This document shows, piece after piece, positions 11,301-23,820 of a stretch of 64,000 nucleotides of DNA. This stretch comes from Tubulanus polymorphus. Lineage: Eukaryota; Nemertea; Palaeonemertea; Tubulaniformes; Tubulanidae. Position 1 is the stretch's first letter; every line of letters begins with the position of its first letter. The notes beneath the pieces were generated by a model that saw only the letters and a list, made by a program, of their open reading frames with translations, was not told the origin of the DNA and did not search any database. Position numbers and translations under genes: made by a program. The stretch lies in NCBI RefSeq assembly GCF_964204645.1, contig NC_134025.1, forward strand, positions 26,132,001 to 26,196,000. The letters are read 5' to 3'.

Positions 11301-14300
11301 ACAGAATTTCAATAGCATACAATGCCCCATTTCAGATATTTAATGCCAATTACTGCGATATTTAATTACCTCTTTTGAAAAGAAATATTTTGAATCGGGT
11401 GTAACAAATTTATGATCGTTACACATATCATTGAATGAACTGTTTGTGTTGGCTACATAACAAAAACAAAAGATCCTTAGAAATTATCCATTCGTTTACG
11501 GTAACTGTTTTTCCATTTTTCGAGTATAACAAATTTAAATCTATATTTTGAGAAAATTGTCGAAGAGCAAATACAGCATACACCTTACCATCGGATAGAT
11601 ATTCATCCGCGTCAACAAACTGAAATTGTACTACAGGACGCACGTACTGATGACTCGGTAACGATTGATAGATATTTTCCGTCACAATCGGATAATGTAG
11701 TTCTGGCAACACAGGTATTAAGATATCAGGATGAGTTGCCAGTCCGCAGGTACAATGAACCGGTACATTGCTAGCTGTTTTGTTACAATATGCGGGAATT
11801 GTAGTCATTTTTTTTCGATCGGAGCTAATCCATTCAATGAGTTACACTACGCTGATATCAGTCAAATAAAAGATTTTTCAAACAGAATTTTCAATACTTT
11901 CGTTATCAAGAATATTTCGCAAAATTTACAAATCAAATAATTGTGCTTGATTTTGATTCAACAGATTAAGAGAAATAATTAGCATACATAAAAAAATATA
12001 TATTGTTTATAATTAGCAGAATTACGGTTATGGAATTGTAATTACACATAAATCAACATAATATATATTTGGTTATCATAATTAGATTATAAACTTTTTA
12101 AAGTAATAGATAACTGACTGATATCAAATATGATGACAGCAGCAGCAATAGACCAATACGCATAAAATCCTGAGACGATTGCTATACATTTTGCAGGCAC
12201 ACGTCGGCAGTATTCTACAGTACTTTCATTGCGAGCGAGACATGCATGAATAGACAACGCTAAACAACCAAATGCAAGCCAAAATAATTATTCATTCGTA
12301 ACTTGTTCTGACTGGTTTGACAAAAAACTGTTTCCTATGTAGGACACTTTGACTGATCACTTCATAGGTAGTTTTAAGGGATCAGTTACCAAAAGAATTT
12401 AACTCAAAAGTCATTAGACAAATAAAGTCAAATTTCGTTCCTATAACAGGACATTACATTTTGTTATAAAGACATTACATTTTGTTATAAATTTTTTGTT
12501 AATTTCCCAACATTCGACTACTTAGTTCAAACATTTCAGATAAATGGCAGAGACCTAAAAATACCTGACAATGGTCTCTAGACATAGTTCAAAATGCTGT
12601 ATCATTTGTTTCAAATTTTTGTTAATAAATTTCATTTAAAATCTTTTGAATTTGTAAACAGTGGGTATTACACATGATAAAGGCTAGAAAACAATCTTGG
12701 ACTAAGAAACGCTCCCTCCAATAAACCCTAGTTTGATAAATCATAGAAAAACAGAATAATGGATACAACTTTTTTTCTATTTCTGAAAGAGATGTAGATG
12801 CTCTAATTCAGTTCCTAATTTTCCTTCATATTCTAAATGACCTACAGGTCTAAATATTTTTGATAGTTGAATGCCGAATAGTTAAAATGGAGGTTCCTCA
12901 ATACATAAATAGGTAAGATTCAAGAATAGGGGACTAGTGGTTAGGTTTAGGTCATTATATATCATCATTACTTATTTGATTACTATCACTACATATATAT
13001 TGCTATAGTCTCCTATTCTTGAATCGCACCCATAAATACATGTACATATAAACACAATTTTTAGTATAACATACCTGATGAAACAAGAGAGCCAAAAATT
13101 ACATTAGTAAGAACACTAGCTGCTACAACTACACCGGTCATTACCACATTCACCTTGACTTAAAGACAGTTTTTAAAGCTCTAAGGAAGTGACTTGAGAT
13201 ATCTGAATCACATACTCCACACCGGTATGCACCAACATTCTTAAACAGCTAGAAATTCTAGAAGACGCTCATAAAAAATTTAATATGTACATTATTCTCG
13301 GAACAGCATATATATCGAATATCAAAACAGATATGCCTTACTCTCCGAGAAAGCCAACAATGAAATAAAATCGCCACGCATGAATAGGTTCAGATTAACA
13401 CTCAGCAAGCAACCAATTCCTGTGGTTTACTTAATTGAGCACCAGAAGAGTTAATCCTATTACATCAGATCTGTTCAATGCATGTCAAAACATCGTAACA
13501 AATATTCATTAAAATCCTGTTTTCAAACATGATTCAACTAACATAAATCTTTATCTATGATACACTCATCTATCTCCCGTAGGCTATGTAAATGCTACAG
13601 GCTGATGGTTGTTGGTGACATTTTAATTGAGCTAGCTACAGGTGAAGTACAACACGCAAGGTAAATTTGGTACCATGACAACTACACTTTACAATAAGTA
13701 TACGTTTCCCATTAATAATCGGATTCTAGCATCGAGAGAGAAATAGATTGGGTTTAACCGAGGGGGTATCGATTGAACAAACCTGTTTTCAAATGCTACA
13801 CTTAAGCCAAATACATTCGAATCAAAAGCATTGATTCCGATTCAAAAACTATTTTGCACAAATTGTTCTGAAGACGAAAGTATTACAGAAGAAGTATAAA
13901 GTCTTACCCGAGTCCAGAAAGCAGATAATGTTTGGAATTCGATCTCATAGGCAACGAATATCTTTGAGATAGGATTCCATGAGTCCATTATAATTATTGT
14001 GGACAGTAGCATACAAGACATTATGCTTATTCAAATATTTACTTAGCCCCCTGAAAATTGAACTGGTCTTCTCTATTTGAACATTAGAAAAACAAATTTG
14101 TCCATTTACAACTGACCAAAGTCAATAATTCTAGCTCAAACATAGGTTAGTGGAGTTATACATTATGGGACTTTCAATTGGAGTTAGTTAACAAAGACTA
14201 AAACAATTGTGGCTTTTCGAATGTTTAATATGAACTATCGCCATCAAGCATCTAATAATTCCGAAGTCTCCTATGTGATGTATGAAAAGATACAGCGCTA

Positions 14301-15405
14301 ACTTACCAATCTGAACCGTACTGATAATATCCTGAATATCATCAGTGGACTCTTCTTTCAAAGTTTCATCTGGGCCAATAATTTCCTTCACAGCATCAAT
14401 TATTCCTTGCACTTCTTGTTCTTCACTTTCGGAATCAGCAGCTACAGCAACAGAGCCTTCATTCGCAGGATTACCATCATCAGAGCCTCCGGCAACAACA
14501 GTTACATCATCTTCCTCAATCTCAGAAACCTTTGCATCATGGATTATTGATGTAGCCACTGATGTCTCATCATCATTATTTTCTAAATCTTCAGTAATCG
14601 TGTCATCACATACAATTTGATTATTTCCAGGTTCAGGTGTTTTTATAGGTATATCTGATTCTGTTTGTGCTTCAATCTGCTCCTTCATTTCATCAGTTCC
14701 CATCACTGCACTGGCCTCAGATGACTCAGCTGGAACAGTTTCTACTGGTTCTTCAGCTTTATCAGGGGATTCGGAAGTTCCATTTACTTCAGTTGTTTCT
14801 TCATTATTTTCAGCAACAACCATATTATCACTTTCTGCAATAGATTCTGTTTTGGTTTCTTCATCGATTTCGCATGACTGATCTGGGGCATCTTCATTAT
14901 CAACTTTTTCAGCCGGATCGTCAGGGCATTCAGAAGTTTCAAATTCCTCATTCTGTAGTTCACTTTCAGCAACAGCCAAGTTTGAACCATCTTCTATGAC
15001 AATTGGTTCTGCGACAGCATCATCAGCATTTATGTCTGATTCAGGTTCAAGGTTTTCTATTTCTTTCACAGAATCTCCTTTTTCTTCTTCAACTGTCTGT
15101 CCCTCTGATTCTACTAATGAAATATTACCGGATGCTTGTGATACTTTTTCCCACGCAGCAAGGCGTGTTCCTGATGCTTGATCATCAGACTCACACTTGG
15201 TATTTTCCACCAGTTTCTGGATTTCCTCCGACTCAATACTATTTGAACTGACGTCCATAACTGGATTCGCTGTCATGCCGTTTATCGCCGCAACTTCTCG
15301 ATCTTCGTCGGTAGTTGATTCAGACCTAACATCAACAGGTCTTATGTCTCCTACATCTGAAGTGTGTTGCGGCTTATCCAATTCAATCTCATCAGCTGCA
15401 TCCAT
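5005..15405 (-). CDS. Coiled-coil protein with C-terminal CAP-Gly domain
   Basis: Proposed exons: 15405-14307, 10044-9281, 9198-9016, 8724-8538, 8444-8269, 8180-7907, 7827-7684, 6796-6686, 6306-6103, 5910-5668, 5587-5455, 5371-5141, 5068-5005. All junctions keep frame, giving 1270 residues. The ATG sits in a strong context (A at -3, G at +4). Residues 1-366 are highly acidic and low-complexity. Exon 2 is a Ser-rich disordered region with SP sites. Exons 3-6 (about residues 622-865) form heptad-rich coiled coil. Exons 7-11 are a disordered SP-rich tail. Exons 12-13 encode a CAP-Gly domain at the extreme C-terminus (GLVRFVGHLPG, LGLELENEDGKHDG, RYFSCKPNKGVFV). CAP-Gly domains bind tubulin or EB C-terminal tails, so a microtubule-associated role is inferred. 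No known family with this layout is recognised (CEP350 and KIF13B differ). Joining exon 1 to exon 2 across a 4.2-kb intron is the least certain step. Confidence 0.6.
7907..9198 (-). other. Coiled-coil exons 3-6 of the CAP-Gly protein
   Basis: Four exons (9198-9016, 8724-8538, 8444-8269, 8180-7907) have continuous leucine/isoleucine heptads rich in E, K, Q and R, for example VEFLESELFNANQRL and EENLKLRDQLTELRLRAERR. A Ser-rich break lies at the end of exon 4. They probably form a long parallel dimer. Confidence 0.75.
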
Positions 15406-18400
15406 TATTTCCACTCTTATTCCCCTTAACACTTTGATTAGAAAATATATAAGTGAATGTAAGAACCGTGTGGTTTTTAATCTCAATAGGTCCGCATTTG
15501 GTGCTAACAATACAATATATGCCTTTGAGCCTCAATACACTCTCACACTGCACGTTGAGGCGTAACATAAACAAGACATTTTAGAAGAAAGAATACCGGT
15601 CTTACACCGCGATCGAACCTCGTATCAGAGCTTCATTCGCCACCCTAACAAATAATTTATAACCCTATCGATAATCTGCCGTTATTGTCACTAACAGACG
15701 TGTTATCTCATGTTTTCGTTCACTGTCACTTTAGCGTATTATACTAGTCGCGTTTCTGAGAACATAGAGCACCACAGACGTACACACAGTTTACGAGTTG
15801 TTTGCCAGCAGTGGTCTACCAATTCATAACCATAAAAATATTTATCTATTCAAGTGATAATATCTGCCGGTATATCCATACATCAATTATCGGCAGTTAG
15901 AACCGCTGTCTGTGTTGAATTCACACGGTTGTCAATTATCGATATGAATTGATAATCACCAATTGGTTTACCCAAGGGAACTATAATATGCAATGGCCTA
16001 AACTGCTAAGACAATTTCTAGAATATTACGCTGTTATCCTTTTTAAATCTCACGAATCGTTTTATGGCCAGAAGTAATACTACAATGAGGAGCTACAATG
16101 AGGAGAGCTGAATAGTTATGATCAACCATTAGACCAATAAATCCTGAGAAAAGTCACGACGACCATTCAACAGTGCCTTTTATTCGTATAAAAATGACAC
16201 TTTCAAAACTAACTGCTTCAAGAGATAGTGCTTATGTCTAATAGAACAACGACTGTATAAATTTACTAGCTTAAAAGGCTACTCAATATGTACTCAATTA
16301 ATGTCTAAGCCACTGTTTACCGGTTTTTGTAAGTTCCTGTGACCGCGTTATTGTCATCGGCAATGTTTTCGAATTAGAAATTTGTTGATAAATGCAAAAG
16401 GTTTCAAATTGAAATCATACGTAGGGTACCGATCATAAAGTAACAACACCATTATCCATAAACGTAAACCAAACCGGAAGATTGTATCCACAATACAAAG
16501 TGAATGAAGCTAAGTGAATGAAGCAGGCCGCTCATGCTCCCAACTCAACAATAAACTCATGACAATTGTCATGTAAATTAAGGTCCTTGAGACGAAAAGC
16601 AGCCAACAGCATCAGGTGAAGTTTATTAGGTTTCATTACGACTATTATTAGCGCAGATTAATAATTCAGCAATGTAAATAGGGAGCTGAATGAAATATGC
16701 TATGGTACTCTATGATGTTGTAACTGAAGGAGTTTTAAAGTAAAGTTGTGGTGATTTATATTACAGCTGTCTATGAGCGGGTATTCCTTTTAATGTCATT
16801 GCACTTATCATAAATGAGTTATACTACTTGATGTTAGTATTTTTACATGATAGCATCTAAACTATTCCAATTCATTAATAAGCACAGCAAAAATAGGTAA
16901 AAGCAAGTTAAGAATAAGATAAGATAGCTTACACTCTTCAGATCAAGGATTTGTTAGTTTTGATGCAAAAAATTATCTCACCTCTTTTTGTCAATATTGT
17001 CAAATTTCATCATCTATCAAAATGATAGGTAAGAAACACTGATCAAAACAAAACTATAGAATGATTAATGAACCTACCCGTATAAAATTAGTATTCTTTT
17101 CAATTTTCTGAGATTGTCATATTCTTACCTTCCTCCTTAATGACTAGATTCACTTCAAACGTAAAACTGTTTACGTGGAATGTTTCGACAGCGTACGAGA
17201 CATCATCGATTAGCAGATGAGATGTATGACTTCCACAAGCAACAATCACTGGCAACGATTCGTAGATACCCTTAAATGAATTCCACGTCAGCGGTACATT
17301 CAACCCCTGTAAATTTAATAGAGTGACTCGGTACTTAAGCACGAAAGCTGTAATAAAGAAAGTATCTTCAAAGTTTCAAACTTACTCCAAATATAGTGGA
17401 ATGCGTACTCGGTACCTGTAAATAGATTTAATAACTCATGTTAATCTATCATATGATTCATACCTAATATTCGAGTTTCTTTGCTCTAGAATCATTGATT
17501 ATTTTGTATACGGGTGTTGCTCATGATGCTGTTTATTGATGATAAGCGTGGATTAACAATTTATGGGCAGCGACTTAAGATACTTTATATGAGAGCAAAA
17601 AATCAATGATGCAGTCGTGACAAAATGAGGAAATAGCTCCTCAATGCCTCCTAAGCATAATGATATAGGCCTAGGAATGTTCTCTGAAGAAAAACAAAGT
17701 GACAAATATAGGCCTCGAGAATGCATGAAATATTACTCACATGTAAGAAATCTCCTTCTAAATACAATACACCAGCATGAGTGCATACAGTTTTCGCCCA
17801 ACGGAAAGTACAACTCACATGAGATCGGCGACAAGTGGGTAGCATATCCTTCTTGTATCAATTATAGAACATCCTTAAAGAACAAAGTACAGTATGAATT
17901 GTGAGAAAATTGTCAATTTCTCTTGCAGAAAATCTGTATTTTCATATACATTGATGTTCACACAATTTTAAGACATATAACTACAAGATCTGATAATTCC
18001 ATCACGATTGAAGTTCCTGATTCATTATAGATAGAAAGTACTGTCTTTCTAGGTCTACTAGTAGGCTAATATCGAGTATCTCAATACAAACCAATGAGAT
18101 AGAGAACAGTCAGGGAGAGCAAGGCCAGAGCCTTAGTGAAATGAGTGCTGCTGATGACCCAAATGAGATCTGTATCTGGAAGATAATCACACAGCATCCG
18201 TTACACCACCACTACCACAGCTATGGTAATCTCATCATCCCCACATCGAGCATTCATTACATACAGTCAATATGACAAAGCCATAGAGTTGAGATTTATT
18301 CATTTTTCCCGGAAAAAAAGTCTATTCTCATACAAAAAAAGCAAGACTGAAAAGAGAGGAGGGACGTCAGCTTAACTTACCCTGCAAAGATATGTGGTAA

Positions 18401-18438
18401 ATACAATTACCGAGTCCAAAATTCGTTCACTGTCAAGC
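10226..18438 (-). CDS. Unrecognised gene, at least eight exons (5' end unknown)
   Basis: Exons chain in frame on the minus strand: 18438-18381, 17851-17741, 17415-17386, 17306-17129, 11774-11589, 11452-11370, 11070-11025 and 10401 onward. Phases agree at each junction (0,0,0,1,1,0,1). The product reads through HAGVLYLEGDFLH, STIFGGLNVPLTW, YESLPVIVACGSHTSHLL, CTCGLATHPDI, VLPELHYPIVTENIYQSL, QFQFVDADEYLSD and SVICSSTDVCIGIEKLRKP: a mixed, globular-looking, Cys-containing composition. The last exon either runs to a stop at 10226 or splices at 10274/10273 into the coiled-coil exons (phase 1 fits). I recognise no family. The 11.4, 11.07 and 17.1-17.4 kb exons are the strongest; the first two and the 10.4 kb acceptor are weak. 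It overlaps the CAP-Gly gene: the acidic exon lies inside its 17129-11774 intron. Confidence 0.45.
10511..10536. repeat. (TTCA)n microsatellite
   Basis: About six and a half uninterrupted TTCA/CATT units within an intron. Confidence 0.9.
12450..12491. repeat. Perfect 21-bp tandem duplication
   Basis: GACATTACATTTTGTTATAAA occurs twice without a gap, in an intron. Confidence 0.85.
12917..13025. repeat. Fold-back inverted repeat
   Basis: GATTCAAGAATAGGGGACTA at 12917-12936 pairs with TAGTCTCCTATTCTTGAATC at 13006-13025 with one mismatch, around a loop of about 69 nt. It could be a small MITE or a local inverted duplication. Confidence 0.7.
14307..15405 (-). other. Acidic first exon of the CAP-Gly gene
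   Basis: One 1099-nt exon encodes 366 residues dominated by E, D, S, T and A, with a predicted pI far below neutrality and no aromatic core. It ends phase 1 at ATTG before GTAAGT. A TATA-like stretch lies just upstream on the minus strand (around 15440-15450). Alternatively it could be an internal cassette of the unrecognised gene, entered at an AG just after the ATG, where the phases also match. Confidence 0.65.
15406..17128. other. Upstream region of the acidic exon; no gene seen
   Basis: No coding potential was found. It should hold the promoter and 5' UTR of the CAP-Gly transcript and is at the same time an intron of the unrecognised gene. A small duplicated motif (ATGAGGAG...CTACAATGAGG) lies near 16083-16105. 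Confidence 0.4.
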
Positions 18439-19478
18439 CTGAGGTCTCATTGACAAAAAGATTTTCGGGATAAAGCATATGTCAAAAATTCATAATCAGC
18501 CATCATACATGCGTAACATGCGGAAGTAAAGATGCTGATCACCTGCTAGTGAAAGTAAGTTCGAATCCCAATATTGCTCACGAAAACATATGCTAATTCC
18601 ATAGGAAGTTTAATATTTTGTTAGAATATAATGATATATTGCGATTTGTAAAATAAATCATCTTTTAAAATTCGGGAAATGGATATTTACTAATAAAAAG
18701 TGAACGATAAAATTGGGATTCGAAGCGTTAGAATACTGAACGTACGCGGGAGTCTTTGAAATAACCCCCAGCGAATAGTGTTTGGCATCGACTAAAGTTA
18801 AAATTAATTGATGGCAAGGTGGTTATATCTATATCCTTAAATCTGATATAAAACCTATTAACATCGATTTGTATATTAATATAATCAAATATAACTTTTT
18901 AGATAAAAGAATTATCCAAATTTATTTTCAGATGATAAGGAAAATGTTAATATAACATTGCTCGTTTCAGAAGATTGGTTTTTTGAATGTGACATGTATG
19001 ACATGTACATGTAGTGTTTAACTTTATATATACATGCATGCCGCATATAGCACATAACCATTTGTACTAGCGTTCATCAAGCTCAGTGAATTGTCAGATA
19101 CCGTTCAAGACATGAGCACATAAACGTGAAGTGAGTACAAAAATAGTTTGAAATTCGAGGCATTTGAACGCCTATTATTATGACGTCAATATATTTTTTT
19201 GTGTGTGTCAGTTAAAGTGAGTAGGTTTTAAAATAATGCATTCGATTCAGCATTGAGTAAAAAAGAGGGCCAGCTGTTGATAATAATTTGTAGGCTTAAC
19301 TTGTCTAGTTGACACTAACTCGTCGGTGTGATTTAGCATCGTTATCAATTGTGTAGGAATTCCTGAATTAACAATGACCTTATTATTTTCAGATACGGCT
19401 TGGTGGTACCTATGATTCTTGAAGCGGTACTGAGTGCATTTCATAGGCTAAACCTTTTGACCAGTGTTGATATCAATC
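18439..19478. promoter_or_regulatory. Head-to-head promoter region and FLVCR 5' UTR
   Basis: This region separates the minus-strand exons from the transporter. On the plus strand a TATA-like TTTATATATA lies at 19023-19032. A candidate 5' UTR intron runs from GTGAGT at 19131 to TTTTCAG ending at 19392, just before the coding exon. ATG codons upstream of 19479 are short and out of frame or in the presumed intron. Confidence 0.4.
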
Positions 19479-22400
19479 ATGAAGGTGGAAAAAGATTCCT
19501 CCGAGGCGGAGAAGTGCATTAACTACGATTACGCGAATGGAATTTCTGATCATCACCAAGACGAAAAACCGATCAACCATCCACTGGTATCTCATAAAGG
19601 TTTTAAACACCTCGATTCGGTTGAATCGGCTCCTATTACTCCGGACAGCGATTATTCGGCGACAAAGAAGAAATCCGTAACAAGGCTTTATAAAAGACGA
19701 TGGATGATGGTGGCGCTGTTCGCAATATATTCAGCGAGCAACGCTATGCAGTGGATACATTTGAATATTATAAGTAACATTATAATGAAATATTACAATG
19801 TCAGTCTTCCCGGCGATGAATACCAAAAGCAACTAGGTATCGACTGGCTGTCTATGATCTACATGTTGGCGTATATTCCTCTCATTTTTCCGGCTACGTG
19901 GCTCTTGGATAAACGTGGACTTCGAGTCGTCGCGTTGTTTGGAACTCTGTTGAACGCAGTCGGAGCGTGGATCAAATGCGGAGCAGTGGCGCCCGAACGA
20001 TTCGGCGTTTTAATGTTTGCGCAGACGATTTGCGCGATTGCCCAGATATTCATTCTCGGTATACCGGCTAGACTAGCTGCTGTTTGGTTTGGACCAAATG
20101 AAGTATCTACTGCTACTTCTCTAGGAGTATTTGGAAATCAGGTAGGCGAAAAGTCTTAAAAAAATTGCTCTTCTGTTTTTACTTGAAAGTTATTTTATTG
20201 CATTCCATTTCTTCACAGGTTGGATGCGCTATTGGATTTTTGATACCTCCGTGGATAGTCCCTAATTCTGATAATCTCGATGAAATAGGAAATAATCTAA
20301 GTTATATGTTTTATGGGACAGCTGCTGTTACTTCAGGACTCTTCATATTAGTCTGTATAGGTAAAGCTTGAAATATCGTGATCTTCTTGAAGATGACTGT
20401 TGCCATTTTATAGGCCCACTTAGATGCAAAAACTTAAACTTTGGATTTTGAACAGATTTCTGGAAGTCACGTAGAGTAGTAGCTTACGTATATTGAACTT
20501 TGGTTAGTTGTACATGGTTATTGTGTACATGGGCATTGAATTCATTGAAAGACATTAAACCTTTAACCTGCTTTCAATAGCCGCACTAGAAAGCACTGAA
20601 GTTCATATTTATATTATATTTGTTTATGATACTATGGACTCTTTTTGTTGTTCAGAATAATTTCAGAGTCTGAAAGGTCGTTTCTGGTTTTATCAATCAG
20701 ATGATTCGATTAGTATATACGGGGATCCCTTTTCAGAGCGATATGATATCTTAGAAGTTTGATATTCGTAATGAATCTTGTTTAAAATTGGTTTGAATTT
20801 TTACATAGTATTCAAAAAGGAACCACCTCATCCGCCGAGTCTTGCGCAAGTTGCTGCAGTGGAAGCTGCAACACATGAAGATTACAAAGCATCGCTTTTA
20901 CGTTTGTTAAAAAACTCAAACTTTCTCCTACTGACATTGACATATGGTACATACATTTCGCATTCCAGTCAAATTTCAGTCGGCAAAAAAAAAAGAAGAA
21001 AAACTGAAAACTGATATTAAAACCCTTCTTCCTTCTAGGTATTAATACTGGCTGTTACTACGCGATTGGAACACTGTTGAATCCTATAGTTTTATTTTAT
21101 TTCGAGGTAAGACTTTTATGTGGGGGACTTTTTATATCACTTGAAAACTGATGTCTGATTGTCGGGTCTTGGACTGATCGTTTTTAAGCTGAATAAACAG
21201 TTGTGCCACTTGTATAGGAATTCGTAGAGAAAAAAAGAGTATAGAAATCTGTCGATACTGATTGAATTGTGCAAAATAAAATTTTTTCACAAGCAATTTT
21301 GGTAGTTGCAGCTGTTTTCAGGCAAATGATTATTGCCATGTGAATAGTAATTTTGCATCAGTTAATTGTTCCTGACCTGACGAAGTGAATTTTTAAACGT
21401 ATAATGTTGTATCAGCAGGCTCTACATCAAATTGGTTCATTACTGATTATGCTAGTGATACCTCGAAATTGTTATGTGCAGTAGGCCTAATTCATCACAT
21501 TACAAACCAATACAGATTTTTCAATTGGTCGACTGACTCGCCAGTGCTGCAATCCTATCAAATTTTCCAGTCCTATTTCTATCGGAATAGTGTTTATATG
21601 AAAAATGTTTAACAATTCGAGCAAGTTCGGTGAATTGTTCCACGCACAAGACTTAATGACAAAATTAACTGCGATTATGCTAGTTGTAGTACTATTATGT
21701 AAATAAAAGTTGATGAATGTTTGTCGAGGTCGAATTACGCAATAGATGCATTAATTTGTTTCTGATTTTCTTATTTACACAGAACGAAGAACAAAATGTA
21801 GGGCGCATTGGCCTTACCCTGGTACTTGCGGGTATTCTCGGGTCCATTATTGCTGGCATTTGGTTAGATAAATCAAAGAAATACAAGTAAGAAATGAATA
21901 GATACGTGGTTTTTTATGATATTAACAATAATCAAGACCACCCACGACATCATGTTTGTCATTATGGGGAATTCTAAGCGGGCTTTAGGTTTGTATACCT
22001 TCATTGCATTTGTTGATGAGAAAATAATTGGTTCAAATGTCTTTTTTCAGAGAAACGACAGTTGCGATTTATTTTCTTTCAATGGCTGGCATGGCTGCGT
22101 TTACGGGCATTTTGCATGTTAAATTGCTCTGGTTGGTGTTTATAGTAGCTGGAATGTTAGGGTACGTATGAAATACTGAATTTTTCCACCCTTAAGCGTA
22201 TCTGCGCTACATAGTTCGATATGTATTGTATGTTCTTGTATGAACTTATTACTCCCAAGTTATTAATGAAATCAGTTTATAAATGCTGATCTGACACACC
22301 CAGTGCTATTACCTCACTAAGTAACGCAATGAACTCCACCTTACTCAGAAAGGTCTACCAAGTTAGGCAATAAGTATGTCTATTGGTCGCTTCAATCGAT

Positions 22401-23820
22401 CCAATTCTTAAAACCATTGAACATTGATCAGTGGTGATTTATACTCAATAGTTGTAAAGGAAAATCTACAGCTGGAATTGTTCGTTATTTACTTAAGTTT
22501 CATGTTTATTTTGAGGAAAAGTATGTACATAGATAATAGTCATCTGAATGAAACAGATGTCTGATAACTAAAATTTTTGCGAATTCTGGTTTGATGGAAT
22601 CACGCTGAATAACGTACTAGCAACAGCTTGTGATCTGTTTATTTAACATCATGTTCTGGTCCCCGGACTTTTATGATACACACATGCTTATCAGCTGTCT
22701 ACTAAATTTAAGATTATTTAAAAAATTATTTATAGCCATACTCATTCTCAACGTAACTGTCAGTATATTTGACGTAAGTAATTTCATGTGTATGGTTATT
22801 GATTTGTTGATGCTGGGCTCGATCAAAACTTGAGAACATTGGTTATTGATTACGCCTGTTGGACAGCTGATGTAAGCATTTTCCAATCACAAATACCATA
22901 CTTCTGTTAGACATTCGTACAATTGAACTTGTCAAATTTCATGAATAATTTCTTAAGAAAATAAAATCTTATGTATAATTGTTCTCTGGTTGTGTTTGAT
23001 GTATTTCTACATGTTTCTTGAGGCTTATTTTTGAATTTTCAGATTTTTCATGACTGGGTATCTTCCTGTCGGGTTTGAATTTGCTGCTGAATTGACATTT
23101 CCAGAATCTGAAGGAACATCGTCAGGATTATTAAATGCGTCAGCACAGGTCTGCCACTTGCCTGACCAAAATTTTACAAAATCATTTTTAAATGGTACAT
23201 TGTGAAATATGCACTTTTGAAATTTCAGTTGTTTGGCATAGCTCTGACACTTAGCGTTTCATGGCTAAATCAGACTGTTGGTATACTAGCAGGGAACCTA
23301 ACACTATCTATAGCTCTTTTATTAGGAACTATTCTCACAGGTAAGCGTTTGATTCTAATGACTAAATTTGAGATGATCATGTACGAATTTAATAGTCCTG
23401 CTATTGACGTGAATATTTTTTATTTTTAGCTATCATTAAATCAGATCTCAGAAGACAAAAAGCAGGCCAACAGGTAAAAAGTGTACATTTTCTTAGTAGT
23501 TTTACATGGGCATGTATCAATTTTGATTGATGGCAATTTTGATTGATGACTAGATGGATCATCCGCTGCAATGACTACAACGTTGTACGAGGGAAGAGTT
23601 GCACCCGTTCACAATATCAAAATCTTCCACGTGGAATATTTTGGAATGAATTCAACATACCAGCACCTGACTATAATCAAGTAGTTTTGATTAGAATTTC
23701 TAACTTTTTACTCTTCGTCAAAACACAAAGGGTTTAAAACACTCTATACATTTTACACAGGATACATGGGAAGGTGAACATGAAAAACTATGTTGTAAGT
23801 TAAACGTGCATGATGCCTGA
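19479..23820 (+). CDS. FLVCR: FLVCR-family MFS transporter (choline/ethanolamine or heme)
   Basis: Ten exons: 19479-20141, 20219-20360, 20809-20946, 21039-21106, 21783-21886, 22051-22161, 23043-23148, 23229-23340, 23430-23473, 23761-23820; 515 residues, the usual family length. The start is the first ATG with a long hydrophilic cytoplasmic N-terminus (about 70 residues); an upstream in-frame GTG is not a plausible start. Twelve membrane spans are expected: TM1 is [19 protein letters not shown], then the MFS loop with DKRGLR, and a second half with LDKSKKYK. The TM1 tryptophan (NAMQW) and TM5 glutamine (GNQVG) correspond to W125 and Q214 of human FLVCR1, reported as choline-binding residues. 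Human members act at the plasma membrane or ER/mitochondria and move choline or ethanolamine; heme export was the earlier proposal. The sequence does not separate FLVCR1 from FLVCR2. It is the cellular transporter family, not viral sequence. Confidence 0.92.

Larger units (their letters stand above)
11775..14306. other. Non-coding intron sequence
   Basis: About 2.5 kb of AT-rich sequence with no convincing exon on either strand. It contains a 21-bp tandem duplication at 12450-12491 and a fold-back at 12917-13025. It lies in the intron of both interleaved minus-strand genes. Confidence 0.5.

Noticed and set aside
14345-15565. Plus-strand open frames opposite the acidic exon
   Set aside because: Low-complexity acidic codons give long antisense frames; no start context, splice sites or family resemblance.
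18565-18580. tRNA-like B box (GTTCGAATCC)
   Set aside because: No matching A box, acceptor stem or T stem; the sequence TTCGAATCCCAAT recurs inverted near 18715, so it is a short inverted repeat.
19479-23820. Possible retroviral sequence, suggested by the FLVCR family name
   Set aside because: The gene is a cellular multi-exon transporter; the name comes from its use as a receptor. No viral genes are present.
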